DNA of 64,000 bases from Tomocerus qinae (Eukaryota > Arthropoda > Collembola > Entomobryomorpha > Tomoceridae). The translations under genes and the position numbers were made by a program. Shown in pieces: positions 1 through 13,800 of this stretch (position 1 is its first letter; each line of letters opens with the position of its first letter). The stretch spans positions 37,799,909-37,863,908 of the forward strand of contig CM034547.1 in assembly GCA_020055645.1 (NCBI GenBank), in the 5' to 3' direction. The notes below the pieces were generated by a model. It saw nothing but the letters and a program-made list of their open reading frames with translations, was not told where the DNA came from and ran no database searches.

Positions 1-3000
1 TACTCTGCGAATATGGAATTGTAGCATTTGGCAATTCTGTCGAGGCTAAACTGGAAAATTGTTGTTGAGCATAGGTATTTATTGTACTAGGAATAGTTGG
101 CATTGTGGGATTAGTTGTCATTTCAACTGACGCATTCAAAGACGTAGATGTGACCTTTGAATTCATTGTAGACACGATATTAGTGGAGTTTGTTGTCAAT
201 CCAATAGTTGGCGTGAGAATTGAAGAGCCAATATTTGTACCAATTTTTGATGGCTGTGTTATGTATGGTGTCGATACTGAAGTGGGATTAGAAGTCGTAA
301 TTTGTGGTGTTGTTACTGGTGTGGGCGTGGTTACAGTATGTAATGAAGAATGAGTGGTCATTGTACCAAAAATTGACTGTGTAGATGTTTCAACAGTTGA
401 CAAGTTGGAGGGAGTAGAAACTATTACTAAAGCAGATGACGGATATTGCAGTGTTGACCCTGTAGATATTGGTTGTGTTGTTAACATAGTTGGCAAATTA
501 TTTGTAGTAATCAACTTTGATGGAGTGGTTTGGGATAACACTGGAAGAGTAATTGTTTTCGACGATAAGGAATTTGTGGTTGAACTAGTTTGGGCATTAG
601 ATTTGACTACAGATGATGACGTTGGTATTGTACTCTGCGAATATGGAATTGTAGCATTTGGCAATTTTGTCGAGGCTAAACTGGAAAATTGTAGTTGAGC
701 ATAGGTATTTATTGTACTAGGAATAGTTGGCATTGTGGGATTAGTTGTCATTTCAACTGACTCATTCACAGAAGTAGATGTGACCTTTGAATTAATTGTA
801 GACACGATATTAGTGGAGTTTGTTGTCAATCCAATAGTTGGCGTGATCATTGAAGAGCCAATATTTGTACCAATTTTTGATGGCTGTGTTATGTATGGTG
901 TCGATTTTGAAGTGGGATTAGAAGTCGTAATTTGTGGTGTTGTTACTGGTGTGGGCGTGGTTACAGTATGTAATGAAGAATGAGTGGTCATTGTACCAAA
1001 AATTGACTGTGTAGATGTTTCAACAGTTGACAAGTTGGAAGGAGTAGAAACTATTACTAAAGCAGATGACGGATATTGCAGTGTTGACCCTGCAGATATT
1101 GGTTGTGTTGTTAACATAGTTGGCAAATTATTTGTAGTAATCAAATTTGATGGAGTGGTTTGGGATAACACTGGAAGAGTAATTGTTTTTGACGATAAGG
1201 AATTTGTGGTTGAACTAGTTTGGGCATTAGATTTGACTACAGATGATGACGTTGGTATTGTACTCTGCGAATATGGAATTGTAGCATTTGGCAATTCTGT
1301 CGAGGCTAAACTGGAAAATTGTTGTTGAGCATAGGTATTTATTGTACTAGGAATAGTTGGCATTGTGGGATTAGTTGTCATTTCAACTGACGCATTCAAA
1401 GACGTAGATGTGACCTTTGAATTAATTGTAGACACGATATTAGTGGAGTTTGTTGTCAATCCAATAGTTGGCGTGAGAATTGAAGAGCCAATATTTGTAC
1501 CAATTTTTGATGGCTGTGTTATGTATGGTGTCGATACTGAAGTGGGATTAGAAGTCGTAATTTGTGGTGTTGTTACTGGTGTGGGCGTGGTTACAGTATG
1601 TAATGAAGAATGAGTGGTCATTGTACCAAAAATTGACTGTGTAGATGTTTCAACAGTTGACAAGTTGGAGGGAGTAGAAACTATTACTAAAGCAGATGAC
1701 GGATATTGCAGTGTTGACCCTGTAGATATTGGTTGTGTTGTTAACATAGTTGGCAAATTATTTGTAGTAATCAAATTTGATGGAGTGGTTTGGGATAACA
1801 CTGGAAGAGTAATTGTTTTTGACGATAAGGAATTTGTGGTTGAACTAGTTTGGGCATTAGATTTGACTACAGATGATGACGTTGGTATTGTACTCTGCGA
1901 ATATGGAATTGTAGCATTTGGCAATTCTGTCGAGGCTAAACTGGAAAATTGTTGTTGAGCATAGGTATTTATTGTACTAGGAATAGTTGGCATTGTGGGA
2001 TTAGTTGTCATTTCAACTGACGCATTCAAAGACGTAGATGTGACCTTTGAATTCATTGTAGACACGATATTAGTGGAGTTTGTTGTCAATCCAATAGTTG
2101 GCGTGAGAATTGAAGAGCCAATATTTGTACCAATTTTTGATGGCTGTGTTATGTATGGTGTCGATACTGAAGTGGGATTAGAAGTCGTAATTTGTGGTGT
2201 TGTTACTGGTGTGGGCGTGGTTACAGTATGTAATGAAGAATGAGTGGTCATTGTACCAAAAATTGACTGTGTAGATGTTTCAACAGTTGACAAGTTGGAG
2301 GGAGTAGAAACTATTACTAAAGCAGATGACGGATATTGCAGTGTTGACCCTGTAGATATTGGTTGTGTTGTTAACATAGTTGGCAAATTATTTGTAGTAA
2401 TCAACTTTGATGGAGTGGTTTGGGATAACACTGGAAGAGTAATTGTTTTCGACGATAAGGAATTTGTGGTTGAACTAGTTTGGGCATTAGATTTGACTAC
2501 AGATGATGACGTTGGTATTGTACTCTGCGAATATGGAATTGTAGCATTTGGCAATTCTGTCGAGGCTAAACTGGAAAATTGTAGTTGAGCATAGGTATTT
2601 ATTGTACTAGGAATAGTTGGCATTGTGGGATTAGTTGTCATTTCAACTGACGCATTCAAAGACGTAGATGTGACCTTTGAATTAATTGTAGACACGATAT
2701 TAGTGGAGTTTGTTGTCAATCCAATAGTTGGCGTGAGAATTGAAGAGCCAATATTTGTACCAATTTTTGATGGCTGTGTTATGTATGGTGTCGATACTGA
2801 AGTGGGATTAGAAGTCGTAATTTGTGGTGTTGTTACTGGTGTGGGCGTGGTTACAGTATGTAATGAAGAATGAGTGGTCATTGTACCAAAAATTGACTGT
2901 GTAGATGTTTCAACAGTTGACAAGTTGGAGGGAGTAGAAACTATTACTAAAGCAGATGACGGATATTGCAGTGTTGACCCTGTAGATATTGGTTGTGTTG

Positions 3001-4819
3001 TTAACATAGTTGGCAAATTATTTGTAGTAATCAAATTTGATGGAGTGGTTTGGGATAACACTGGAAGAGTAATTGTTTTTGACGATAAGGAATTTGTGGT
3101 TGAACTAGTTTGGGCATTAGATTTGACTACAGATGATGACGTTGGTATTGTACTCTGCGAATATGGAATTGTAGCATTTGGCAATTTTGTCGAGGCTAAA
3201 CTGGAAAATTGTTGTTGAGCATAGGTATTTATTGTACTAGGAATAGTTGGCATTGTGGGATTAGTTGTCATTTCAACTGACGCATTCAAAGACGTAGATG
3301 TGACCTTTGAATTCATTGTAGACACGATATTAGTGGAGTTTGTTGTCAATCCAATAGTTGGCGTGAGAATTGAAGAGCCAATATTTGTACCAATTTTTGA
3401 TGGCTGTGTTATGTATGGTGTCGATACTGAAGTGGGATTAGAAGTCGTAATTTGTGGTGTTGTTACTGGTGTGGGCGTGGTTACAGTATGTAATGAAGAA
3501 TGAGTGGTCATTGTACCAAAAATTGACTGTGTAGATGTTTCAACAGTTGACAAGTTGGAGGGAGTAGAAACTATTACTAAAGCAGATGACGGATATTGCA
3601 GTGTTGACCCTGTAGATATTGGTTGTGTTGTTAACATAGTTGGCAAATTATTTGTAGTAATCAAATTTGATGGAGTGGTTTGGGATAACACTGGAAGAGT
3701 AATTGTTTTTGACGATAAGGAATTTGTGGTTGAACTAGTTTGGGCATTAGATTTGACTACAGATGATGACGTTGGTATTGTACTCTGCGAATATGGAATT
3801 GTAGCATTTGGCAATTCTGTCGAGGCTAAACTGGAAAATTGTTGTTGAGCATAGGTATTTATTGTACTAGGAATAGTTGGCATTGTGGGATTAGTTGTCA
3901 TTTCAACTGACGCATTCAAAGACGTAGATGTGACCTTTGAATTCATTGTAGACACGATATTAGTGGAGTTTGTTGTCAATCCAATAGTTGGCGTGAGAAT
4001 TGAAGAGCCAATATTTGTACCAATTTTTGATGGCTGTGTTATGTATGGTGTCGATACTGAAGTGGGATTAGAAGTCGTAATTTGTGGTGTTGTTACTGGT
4101 GTGGGCGTGGTTACAGTATGTAATGAAGAATGAGTGGTCATTGTACCAAAAATTGACTGTGTAGATGTTTCAACAGTTGACAAGTTGGAGGGAGTAGAAA
4201 CTATTACTAAAGCAGATGACGGATATTGCAGTGTTGACCCTGTAGATATTGGTTGTGTTGTTAACATAGTTGGCAAATTATTTGTAGTAATCAAATTTGA
4301 TGGAGTGGTTTGGGATAACACTGGAAGAGTAATTGTTTTTGACGATAAGGAATTTGTGGTTGAACTAGTTTGGGCATTAGATTTGACTACAGATGATGAC
4401 GTTGGTATTGTACTCTGCGAATATGGAATTGTAGCATTTGGCAATTCTGTCGAGGCTAAACTGGAAAATTGTTGTTGAGCATAGGTATTTATTGTACTAG
4501 GAATAGTTGGCATTGTGGGATTAGTTGTCATTTCAACTGACGCATTCAAAGACGTAGATGTGACCTTTGAATTCATTGTAGACACGATATTAGTGGAGTT
4601 TGTTGTCAATCCAATAGTTGGCGTGAGAATTGAAGAGCCAATATTTGTACCAATTTTTGATGGCTGTGTTATGTATGGTGTCGATACTGAAGTGGGATTA
4701 GAAGTCGTAATTTGTGGTGTTGTTACTGGTGTGGGCGTGGTTACAGTATGTAATGAAGAATGAGTGGTCATTGTACCAAAAATTGACTGTGTAGATGTTT
4801 CAACAGTTGACAAGTTGGA
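1..4819 (-). CDS. Continuation of the mucin-like gene past a frameshift (partial)
   Basis: Seven and a half further 630-bp units continue without change in length or sequence style. In the minus frame corresponding to the coding frame of the upstream array they stay fully open to the window edge. The only thing separating this part from the main ORF is a G-run of two instead of three at about 4819-4822 (GGAGGAG where the other copies I compared read GGAGGGAG). The segment therefore either belongs to the same gene, with a sequencing or assembly error at the run, or became untranslated after a real 1-bp deletion. No C-terminal unique sequence or stop codon is present in the window. Confidence 0.65.
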
Positions 4820-7800
4820 GGAGTAGAAACTATTACTAAAGCAGATGACGGATATTGCAGTGTTGACCCTGTAGATATTGGTTGTGTTGTTAACATAGTT
4901 GGCAAATTATTTGTAGTAATCAACTTTGATGGAGTGGTTTGGGATAACACTGGAAGAGTAATTGTTTTCGACGATAAGGAATTTGTGGTTGAACTAGTTT
5001 GGGCATTAGATTTGACTACAGATGATGACGTTGGTATTGTACTCTGCGAATATGGAATTGTAGCATTTGGCAATTTTGTCGAGGCTAAACTGGAAAATTG
5101 TAGTTGAGCATAGGTATTTATTGTACTAGGAATAGTTGGCATTGTGGGATTAGTTGTCATTTCAACTGACTCATTCACAGAAGTAGATGTGACCTTTGAA
5201 TTAATTGTAGACACGATATTAGTGGAGTTTGTTGTCAATCCAATAGTTGGCGTGAGCATTGAAGAGCCAATATTTGTACCAATTTTTGATGGCTGTGTTA
5301 TGTATGGTGTCGATACTGAAGTGGGATTAGAAGTCGTAATTTGTGGTGTTGTTACTGGTGTGGGCGTGGTTACAGTATGTAATGAAGAATGAGTGGTCAT
5401 TGTACCAAAAATTGACTGTGTAGATGTTTCAACAGTTGACAAGTTGGAGGGAGTAGAAACTATTACTAAAGCAGATGACGGATATTGCAGTGTTGACCCT
5501 GTAGATATTGGTTGTGTTGTTAACATAGTTGGCAAATTATTTGTAGTAATCAAATTTGATGGAGTGGTTTGGGATAACACTGGAAGAGTAATTGTTTTTG
5601 ACGATAAGGAATTTGTGGTTGAACTAGTTTGGGCATTAGATTTGACTACAGATGATGACGTTGGTATTGTACTCTGCGAATATGGAATTGTAGCATTTGG
5701 CAATTTTGTCGAGGCTAAACTGGAAAATTGTTGTTGAGCATAGGTATTTATTGTACTAGGAATAGTTGGCATTGTGGGATTAGTTGTCATTTCAACTGAC
5801 GCATTCAAAGACGTAGATGTGACCTTTGAATTCATTGTAGACACGATATTAGTGGAGTTTGTTGTCAATCCAATAGTTGGCGTGAGAATTGAAGAGCCAA
5901 TATTTGTACCAATTTTTGATGGCTGTGTTATGTATGGTGTCGATACTGAAGTGGGATTAGAAGTCGTAATTTGTGGTGTTGTTACTGGTGTGGGCGTGGT
6001 TACAGTATGTAATGAAGAATGAGTGGTCATTGTACCAAAAATTGACTGTGTAGATGTTTCAACAGTTGACAAGTTGGAGGGAGTAGAAACTATTACTAAA
6101 GCAGATGACGGATATTGCAGTGTTGACCCTGTAGATATTGGTTGTGTTGTTAACATAGTTGGCAAATTATTTGTAGTAATCAAATTTGATGGAGTGGTTT
6201 GGGATAACACTGGAAGAGTAATTGTTTTTGACGATAAGGAATTTGTGGTTGAACTAGTTTGGGCATTAGATTTGACTACAGATGATGACGTTGGTATTGT
6301 ACTCTGCGAATATGGAATTGTAGCATTTGGCAATTCTGTCGAGGCTAAACTGGAAAATTGTTGTTGAGCATAGGTATTTATTGTACTAGGAATAGTTGGC
6401 ATTGTGGGATTAGTTGTCATTTCAACTGACGCATTCAAAGACGTAGATGTGACCTTTGAATTCATTGTAGACACGATATTAGTGGAGTTTGTTGTCAATC
6501 CAATAGTTGGCGTGAGAATTGAAGAGCCAATATTTGTACCAATTTTTGATGGCTGTGTTATGTATGGTGTCGATACTGAAGTGGGATTAGAAGTCGTAAT
6601 TTGTGGTGTTGTTACTGGTGTGGGCGTGGTTACAGTATGTAATGAAGAATGAGTGGTCATTGTACCAAAAATTGACTGTGTAGATGTTTCAACAGTTGAC
6701 AAGTTGGAGGGAGTAGAAACTATTACTAAAGCAGATGACGGATATTGCAGTGTTGACCCTGTAGATATTGGTTGTGTTGTTAACATAGTTGGCAAATTAT
6801 TTGTAGTAATCAAAATTGATGGTGTGGTTTGGGATAACACTGGAAGAGTAATTGTTTTCGACGATAAGGAATTTGTGGTTGAACTAGTTTGGGCATTAGA
6901 TTTGACTACAGATGATGACGTTGGTATTGTACTCTGCGAATATGGAATTGTAGCATTTGGCAATTCTGTCGAGGCTAAACTGGAAAATTGTAGTTGAGCA
7001 TAGGTATTTATTGTACTAGGAATAGTTGGCATTGTGGGATTAGTTGTCATTTCAACTGACTCATTCACAGAAGTAGATGTGACCTTTGAATTAATTGTAG
7101 ACACGATATTAGTGGAGTTTGTTGTCAATCCAATAGTTGGCGTGAGAATTGAAGAGCCAATATTTGTACCAATTTTTGATGGCTGTGTTATGTATGGTGT
7201 CGATACTGAAGTGGGATTAGAAGTCGTAATTTGTGGTGTTGTTACTGGTGTGGGCGTGGTTACAGTATGTAATGAAGAATGAGTGGTCATTGTACCAAAA
7301 ATTGACTGTGTAGATGTTTCAACAGTTGACAAGTTGGAGGGAGTAGAAACTATTACTAAAGCAGATGACGGATATTGCAGTGTTGACCCTGTAGATATTG
7401 GTTGTGTTGTTAACATAGTTGGCAAATTATTTGTAGTAATCAAATTTGATGGAGTGGTTTGGGATAACACTGGAAGAGTAATTGTTTTTGACGATAAGGA
7501 ATTTGTGGTTGAACTAGTTTGGGCATTAGATTTGACTACAGATGATGACGTTGGTATTGTACTCTGCGAATATGGAATTGTAGCATTTGGCAATTCTGTC
7601 GAGGCTAAACTGGAAAATTGTTGTTGAGCATAGGTATTTATTGTACTAGGAATAGTTGGCATTGTGGGATTAGTTGTCATTTCAACTGACTCATTCACAG
7701 AAGTAGATGTGACCTTTGAATTCATTGTAGACACGATATTAGTGGAGTTTGTTGTCAATCCAATAGTTGGCGTGAGAATTGAAGAGCCAATATTTGTACC

Positions 7801-10800
7801 AATTTTTGATGGCTGTGTTATGTATGGTGTCGATACTGAAGTGGGATTAGAAGTCGTAATTTGTGGTGTTGTTACTGGTGTGGGCGTGGTTACAGTATGT
7901 AATGAAGAATGAGTGGTCATTGTACCAAAAATTGACTGTGTAGATGTTTCAACAGTTGACAAGTTGGAGGGAGTAGAAACTATTACTAAAGCAGATGACG
8001 GATATTGCAGTGTTGACCCTGTAGATATTGGTTGTGTTGTTAACATAGTTGGCAAATTATTTGTAGTAATCAAATTTGATGGAGTGGTTTGGGATAACAC
8101 TGGAAGAGTAATTGTTTTTGACGATAAGGAATTTGTGGTTGAACTAGTTTGGGCATTAGATTTGACTACAGATGATGACGTTGGTATTGTACTCTGCGAA
8201 TATGGAATTGTAGCATTTGGCAATTCTGTCGAGGCTAAACTGGAAAATTGTTGTTGAGCATAGGTATTTATTGTACTAGGAATAGTTGGCATTGTGGGAT
8301 TAGTTGTCATTTCAACTGACGCATTCAAAGACGTAGATGTGACCTTTGAATTAATTGTAGACACGATATTAGTGGAGTTTGTTGTCAATCCAATAGTTGG
8401 CGTGAGAATTGAAGAGCCAATATTTGTACCAATTTTTGATGGCTGTGTTATGTATGGTGTCGATACTGAAGTGGGATTAGAAGTCGTAATTTGTGGTGTT
8501 GTTACTGGTGTGGGCGTGGTTACAGTATGTAATGAAGAATGAGTGGTCATTGTACCAAAAATTGACTGTGTAGATGTTTCAACAGTTGACAAGTTGGAGG
8601 GAGTAGAAACTATTACTAAAGCAGATGACGGATATTGCAGTGTTGACCCTGCAGATATTGGTTGTGTTGTTAACATAGTTGGCAAATTATTTGTAGTAAT
8701 CAAATTTGATGGAGTGGTTTGGGATAACACTGGAAGAGTAATTGTTTTTGACGATAAGGAATTTGTGGTTGAACTAGTTTGGGCATTAGATTTGACTACA
8801 GATGATGACGTTGGTATTGTACTCTGCGAATATGGAATTGTAGCATTTGGCAATTCTGTCGAGGCTAAACTGGAAAATTGTTGTTGAGCATAGGTATTTA
8901 TTGTACTAGGAATAGTTGGCATTGTGGGATTAGTTGTCATTTCAACTGACGCATTCAAAGACGTAGATGTGACATTTGAATTCATTGTAGACACGATATT
9001 AGTGGAGTTTGTTGTCAATCCAATAGTTGGCGTGAGCATTGAAGAGCCAATATTTGTACCAATTTTTGATGGCTGTGTTATGTATGGTGTCGATACTGAA
9101 GTGGGATTAGAAGTCGTAATTTGTGGTGTTGTTACTGGTGTGGGCGTGGTTACAGTATGTAATGAAGAATGAGTGGTCATTGTACCAAAAATTGACTGTG
9201 TAGATGTTTCAACAGTTGACAAGTTGGAGGGAGTAGAAACTATTACTAAAGCAGATGACGGATATTGCAGTGTTGACCCTGTAGATATTGGTTGTGTTGT
9301 TAACATAGTTGGCAAATTATTTGTAGTAATCAACTTTGATGGAGTGGTTTGGGATAACACTGGAAGAGTAATTGTTTTCGACGATAAGGAATTTGTGGTT
9401 GAACTAGTTTGGGCATTAGATTTGACTACAGATGATGACGTTGGTATTGTACTCTGCGAATATGGAATTGTAGCATTTGGCAATTCTGTCGAGGCTAAAC
9501 TGGAAAATTGTTGTTGAGCATAGGTATTTATTGTACTAGGAATAGTTGGCATTGTGGGATTAGTTGTCATTTCAACTGACGCATTCAAAGACGTAGATGT
9601 GACCTTTGAATTCATTGTAGACACGATATTAGTGGAGTTTGTTGTCAATCCAATAGTTGGCGTGAGAATTGAAGAGCCAATATTTGTACCAATTTTTGAT
9701 GGCTGTGTTATGTATGGTGTCGATACTGAAGTGGGATTAGAAGTCGTAATTTGTGGTGTTGTTACTGGTGTGGGCGTGGTTACAGTATGTAATGAAGAAT
9801 GAGTGGTCATTGTACCAAAAATTGACTGTGTAGATGTTTCAACAGTTGACAAGTTGGAGGGAGTAGAAACTATTACTAAAGCAGATGACGGATATTGCAG
9901 TGTTGACCCTGTAGATATTGGTTGTGTTGTTAACATAGTTGGCAAATTATTTGTAGTAATCAAATTTGATGGAGTGGTTTGGGATAACACTGGAAGAGTA
10001 ATTGTTTTTGACGATAAGGAATTTGTGGTTGAACTAGTTTGGGCATTAGATTTGACTACAGATGATGACGTTGGTATTGTACTCTGCGAATATGGAATTG
10101 TAGCATTTGGCAATTCTGTCGAGGCTAAACTGGAAAATTGTTGTTGAGCATAGGTATTTATTGTACTAGGAATAGTTGGCATTGTGGGATTAGTTGTCAT
10201 TTCAACTGACGCATTCAAAGACGTAGATGTGACCTTTGAATTAATTGTAGACACGATATTAGTGGAGTTTGTTGTCAATCCAATAGTTGGCGTGAGAATT
10301 GAAGAGCCAATATTTGTACCAATTTTTGATGGCTGTGTTATGTATGGTGTCGATACTGAAGTGGGATTAGAAGTCGTAATTTGTGGTGTTGTTACTGGTG
10401 TGGGCGTGGTTACAGTATGTAATGAAGAATGAGTGGTCATTGTACCAAAAATTGACTGTGTAGATGTTTCAACAGTTGACAAGTTGGAGGGAGTAGAAAC
10501 TATTACTAAAGCAGATGACGGATATTGCAGTGTTGACCCTGCAGATATTGGTTGTGTTGTTAACATAGTTGGCAAATTATTTGTAGTAATCAAATTTGAT
10601 GGAGTGGTTTGGGATAACACTGGAAGAGTAATTGTTTTTGACGATAAGGAATTTGTGGTTGAACTAGTTTGGGCATTAGATTTGACTACAGATGATGACG
10701 TTGGTATTGTACTCTGCGAATATGGAATTGTAGCATTTGGCAATTCTGTCGAGGCTAAACTGGAAAATTGTTGTTGAGCATAGGTATTTATTGTACTAGG

Positions 10801-13800
10801 AATAGTTGGCATTGTGGGATTAGTTGTCATTTCAACTGACGCATTCAAAGACGTAGATGTGACCTTTGAATTCATTGTAGACACGATATTAGTGGAGTTT
10901 GTTGTCAATCCAATAGTTGGCGTGAGAATTGAAGAGCCAATATTTGTACCAATTTTTGATGGCTGTGTTATGTATGGTGTCGATACTGAAGTGGGATTAG
11001 AAGTCGTAATTTGTGGTGTTGTTACTGGTGTGGGCGTGGTTACAGTATGTAATGAAGAATGAGTGGTCATTGTACCAAAAATTGACTGTGTAGATGTTTC
11101 AACAGTTGACAAGTTGGAGGGAGTAGAAACTATTACTAAAGCAGATGACGGATATTGCAGTGTTGACCCTGTAGATATTGGTTGTGTTGTTAACATAGTT
11201 GGCAAATTATTTGTAGTAATCAAATTTGATGGAGTGGTTTGGGATAACACTGGAAGAGTAATTGTTTTTGACGATAAGGAATTTGTGGTTGAACTAGTTT
11301 GGGCATTAGATTTGACTACAGATGATGACGTTGGTATTGTACTCTGCGAATATGGAATTGTAGCATTTGGCAATTCTGTCGAGGCTAAACTGGAAAATTG
11401 TTGTTGAGCATAGGTATTTATTGTACTAGGAATAGTTGGCATTGTGGGATTAGTTGTCATTTCAACTGACGCATTCAAAGACGTAGATGTGACCTTTGAA
11501 TTAATTGTAGACACGATATTAGTGGAGTTTGTTGTCAATCCAATAGTTGGCGTGAGAATTGAAGAGCCAATATTTGTACCAATTTTTGATGGCTGTGTTA
11601 TGTATGGTGTCGATACTGAAGTGGGATTAGAAGTCGTAATTTGTGGTGTTGTTACTGGTGTGGGCGTGGTTACAGTATGTAATGAAGAATGAGTGGTCAT
11701 TGTACCAAAAATTGACTGTGTAGATGTTTCAACAGTTGACAAGTTGGAGGGAGTAGAAACTATTACTAAAGCAGATGACGGATATTGCAGTGTTGACCCT
11801 GTAGATATTGGTTGTGTTGTTAACATAGTTGGCAAATTATTTGTAGTAATCAAATTTGATGGAGTGGTTTGGGATAACACTGGAAGAGTAATTGTTTTTG
11901 ACGATAAGGAATTTGTGGTTGAACTAGTTTGGGCATTAGATTTGACTACAGATGATGACGTTGGTATTGTACTCTGCGAATATGGAATTGTAGCATTTGG
12001 CAATTCTGTCGAGGCTAAACTGGAAAATTGTAGTTGAGCATAGGTATTTATTGTACTAGGAATAGTTGGCATTGTGGGATTAGTTGTCATTTCAACTGAC
12101 GCATTCAAAGACGTAGATGTGACCTTTGAATTAATTGTAGACACGATATTAGTGGAGTTTGTTGTCAATCCAATAGTTGGCGTGAGAATTGAAGAGCCAA
12201 TATTTGTACCAATTTTTGATGGCTGTGTTATGTATGGTGTCGATACTGAAGTGGGATTAGAAGTCGTAATTTGTGGTGTTGTTACTGGTGTGGGCGTGGT
12301 TACAGTATGTAATGAAGAATGAGTGGTCATTGTACCAAAAATTGACTGTGTAGATGTTTCAACAGTTGACAAGTTGGAGGGAGTAGAAACTATTACTAAA
12401 GCAGATGACGGATATTGCAGTGTTGACCCTGTAGATATTGGTTGTGTTGTTAACATAGTTGGCAAATTATTTGTAGTAATCAAATTTGATGGAGTGGTTT
12501 GGGATAACACTGGAAGAGTAATTGTTTTTGACGATAAGGAATTTGTGGTTGAACTAGTTTGGGCATTAGATTTGACTACAGATGATGACGTTGGTATTGT
12601 ACTCTGCGAATATGGAATTGTAGCATTTGGCAATTCTGTCGAGGCTAAACTGGAAAATTGTTGTTGAGCATAGGTATTTATTGTACTAGGAATAGTTGGC
12701 ATTGTGGGATTAGTTGTCATTTCAACTGACGCATTCAAAGACGTAGATGTGACCTTTGAATTCATTGTAGACACGATATTAGTGGAGTTTGTTGTCAATC
12801 CAATAGTTGGCGTGAGAATTGAAGAGCCAATATTTGTACCAATTTTTGATGGCTGTGTTATGTATGGTGTCGATTTTGAAGTGGGATTAGAAGTCGTAAT
12901 TTGTGGTGTTGTTACTGGTGTGGGCGTGGTTACAGTATGTAATGAAGAATGAGTGGTCATTGTACCAAAAATTGACTGTGTAGATGTTTCAACAGTTGAC
13001 AAGTTGGAGGGAGTAGAAACTATTACTAAAGCAGATGACGGATATTGCAGTGTTGACCCTGCAGATATTGGTTGTGTTGTTAACATAGTTGGCAAATTAT
13101 TTGTAGTAATCAAATTTGATGGAGTGGTTTGGGATAACACTGGAAGAGTAATTGTTTTTGACGATAAGGAATTTGTGGTTGAACTAGTTTGGGCATTAGA
13201 TTTGACTACAGATGATGACGTTGGTATTGTACTCTGCGAATATGGAATTGTAGCATTTGGCAATTCTGTCGAGGCTAAACTGGAAAATTGTTGTTGAGCA
13301 TAGGTATTTATTGTACTAGGAATAGTTGGCATTGTGGGATTAGTTGTCATTTCAACTGACGCATTCAAAGACGTAGATGTGACCTTTGAATTCATTGTAG
13401 ACACGATATTAGTGGAGTTTGTTGTCAATCCAATAGTTGGCGTGAGAATTGAAGAGCCAATATTTGTACCAATTTTTGATGGCTGTGTTATGTATGGTGT
13501 CGATACTGAAGTGGGATTAGAAGTCGTAATTTGTGGTGTTGTTACTGGTGTGGGCGTGGTTACAGTATGTAATGAAGAATGAGTGGTCATTGTACCAAAA
13601 ATTGACTGTGTAGATGTTTCAACAGTTGACAAGTTGGAGGGAGTAGAAACTATTACTAAAGCAGATGACGGATATTGCAGTGTTGACCCTGTAGATATTG
13701 GTTGTGTTGTTAACATAGTTGGCAAATTATTTGTAGTAATCAAATTTGATGGAGTGGTTTGGGATAACACTGGAAGAGTAATTGTTTTTGACGATAAGGA

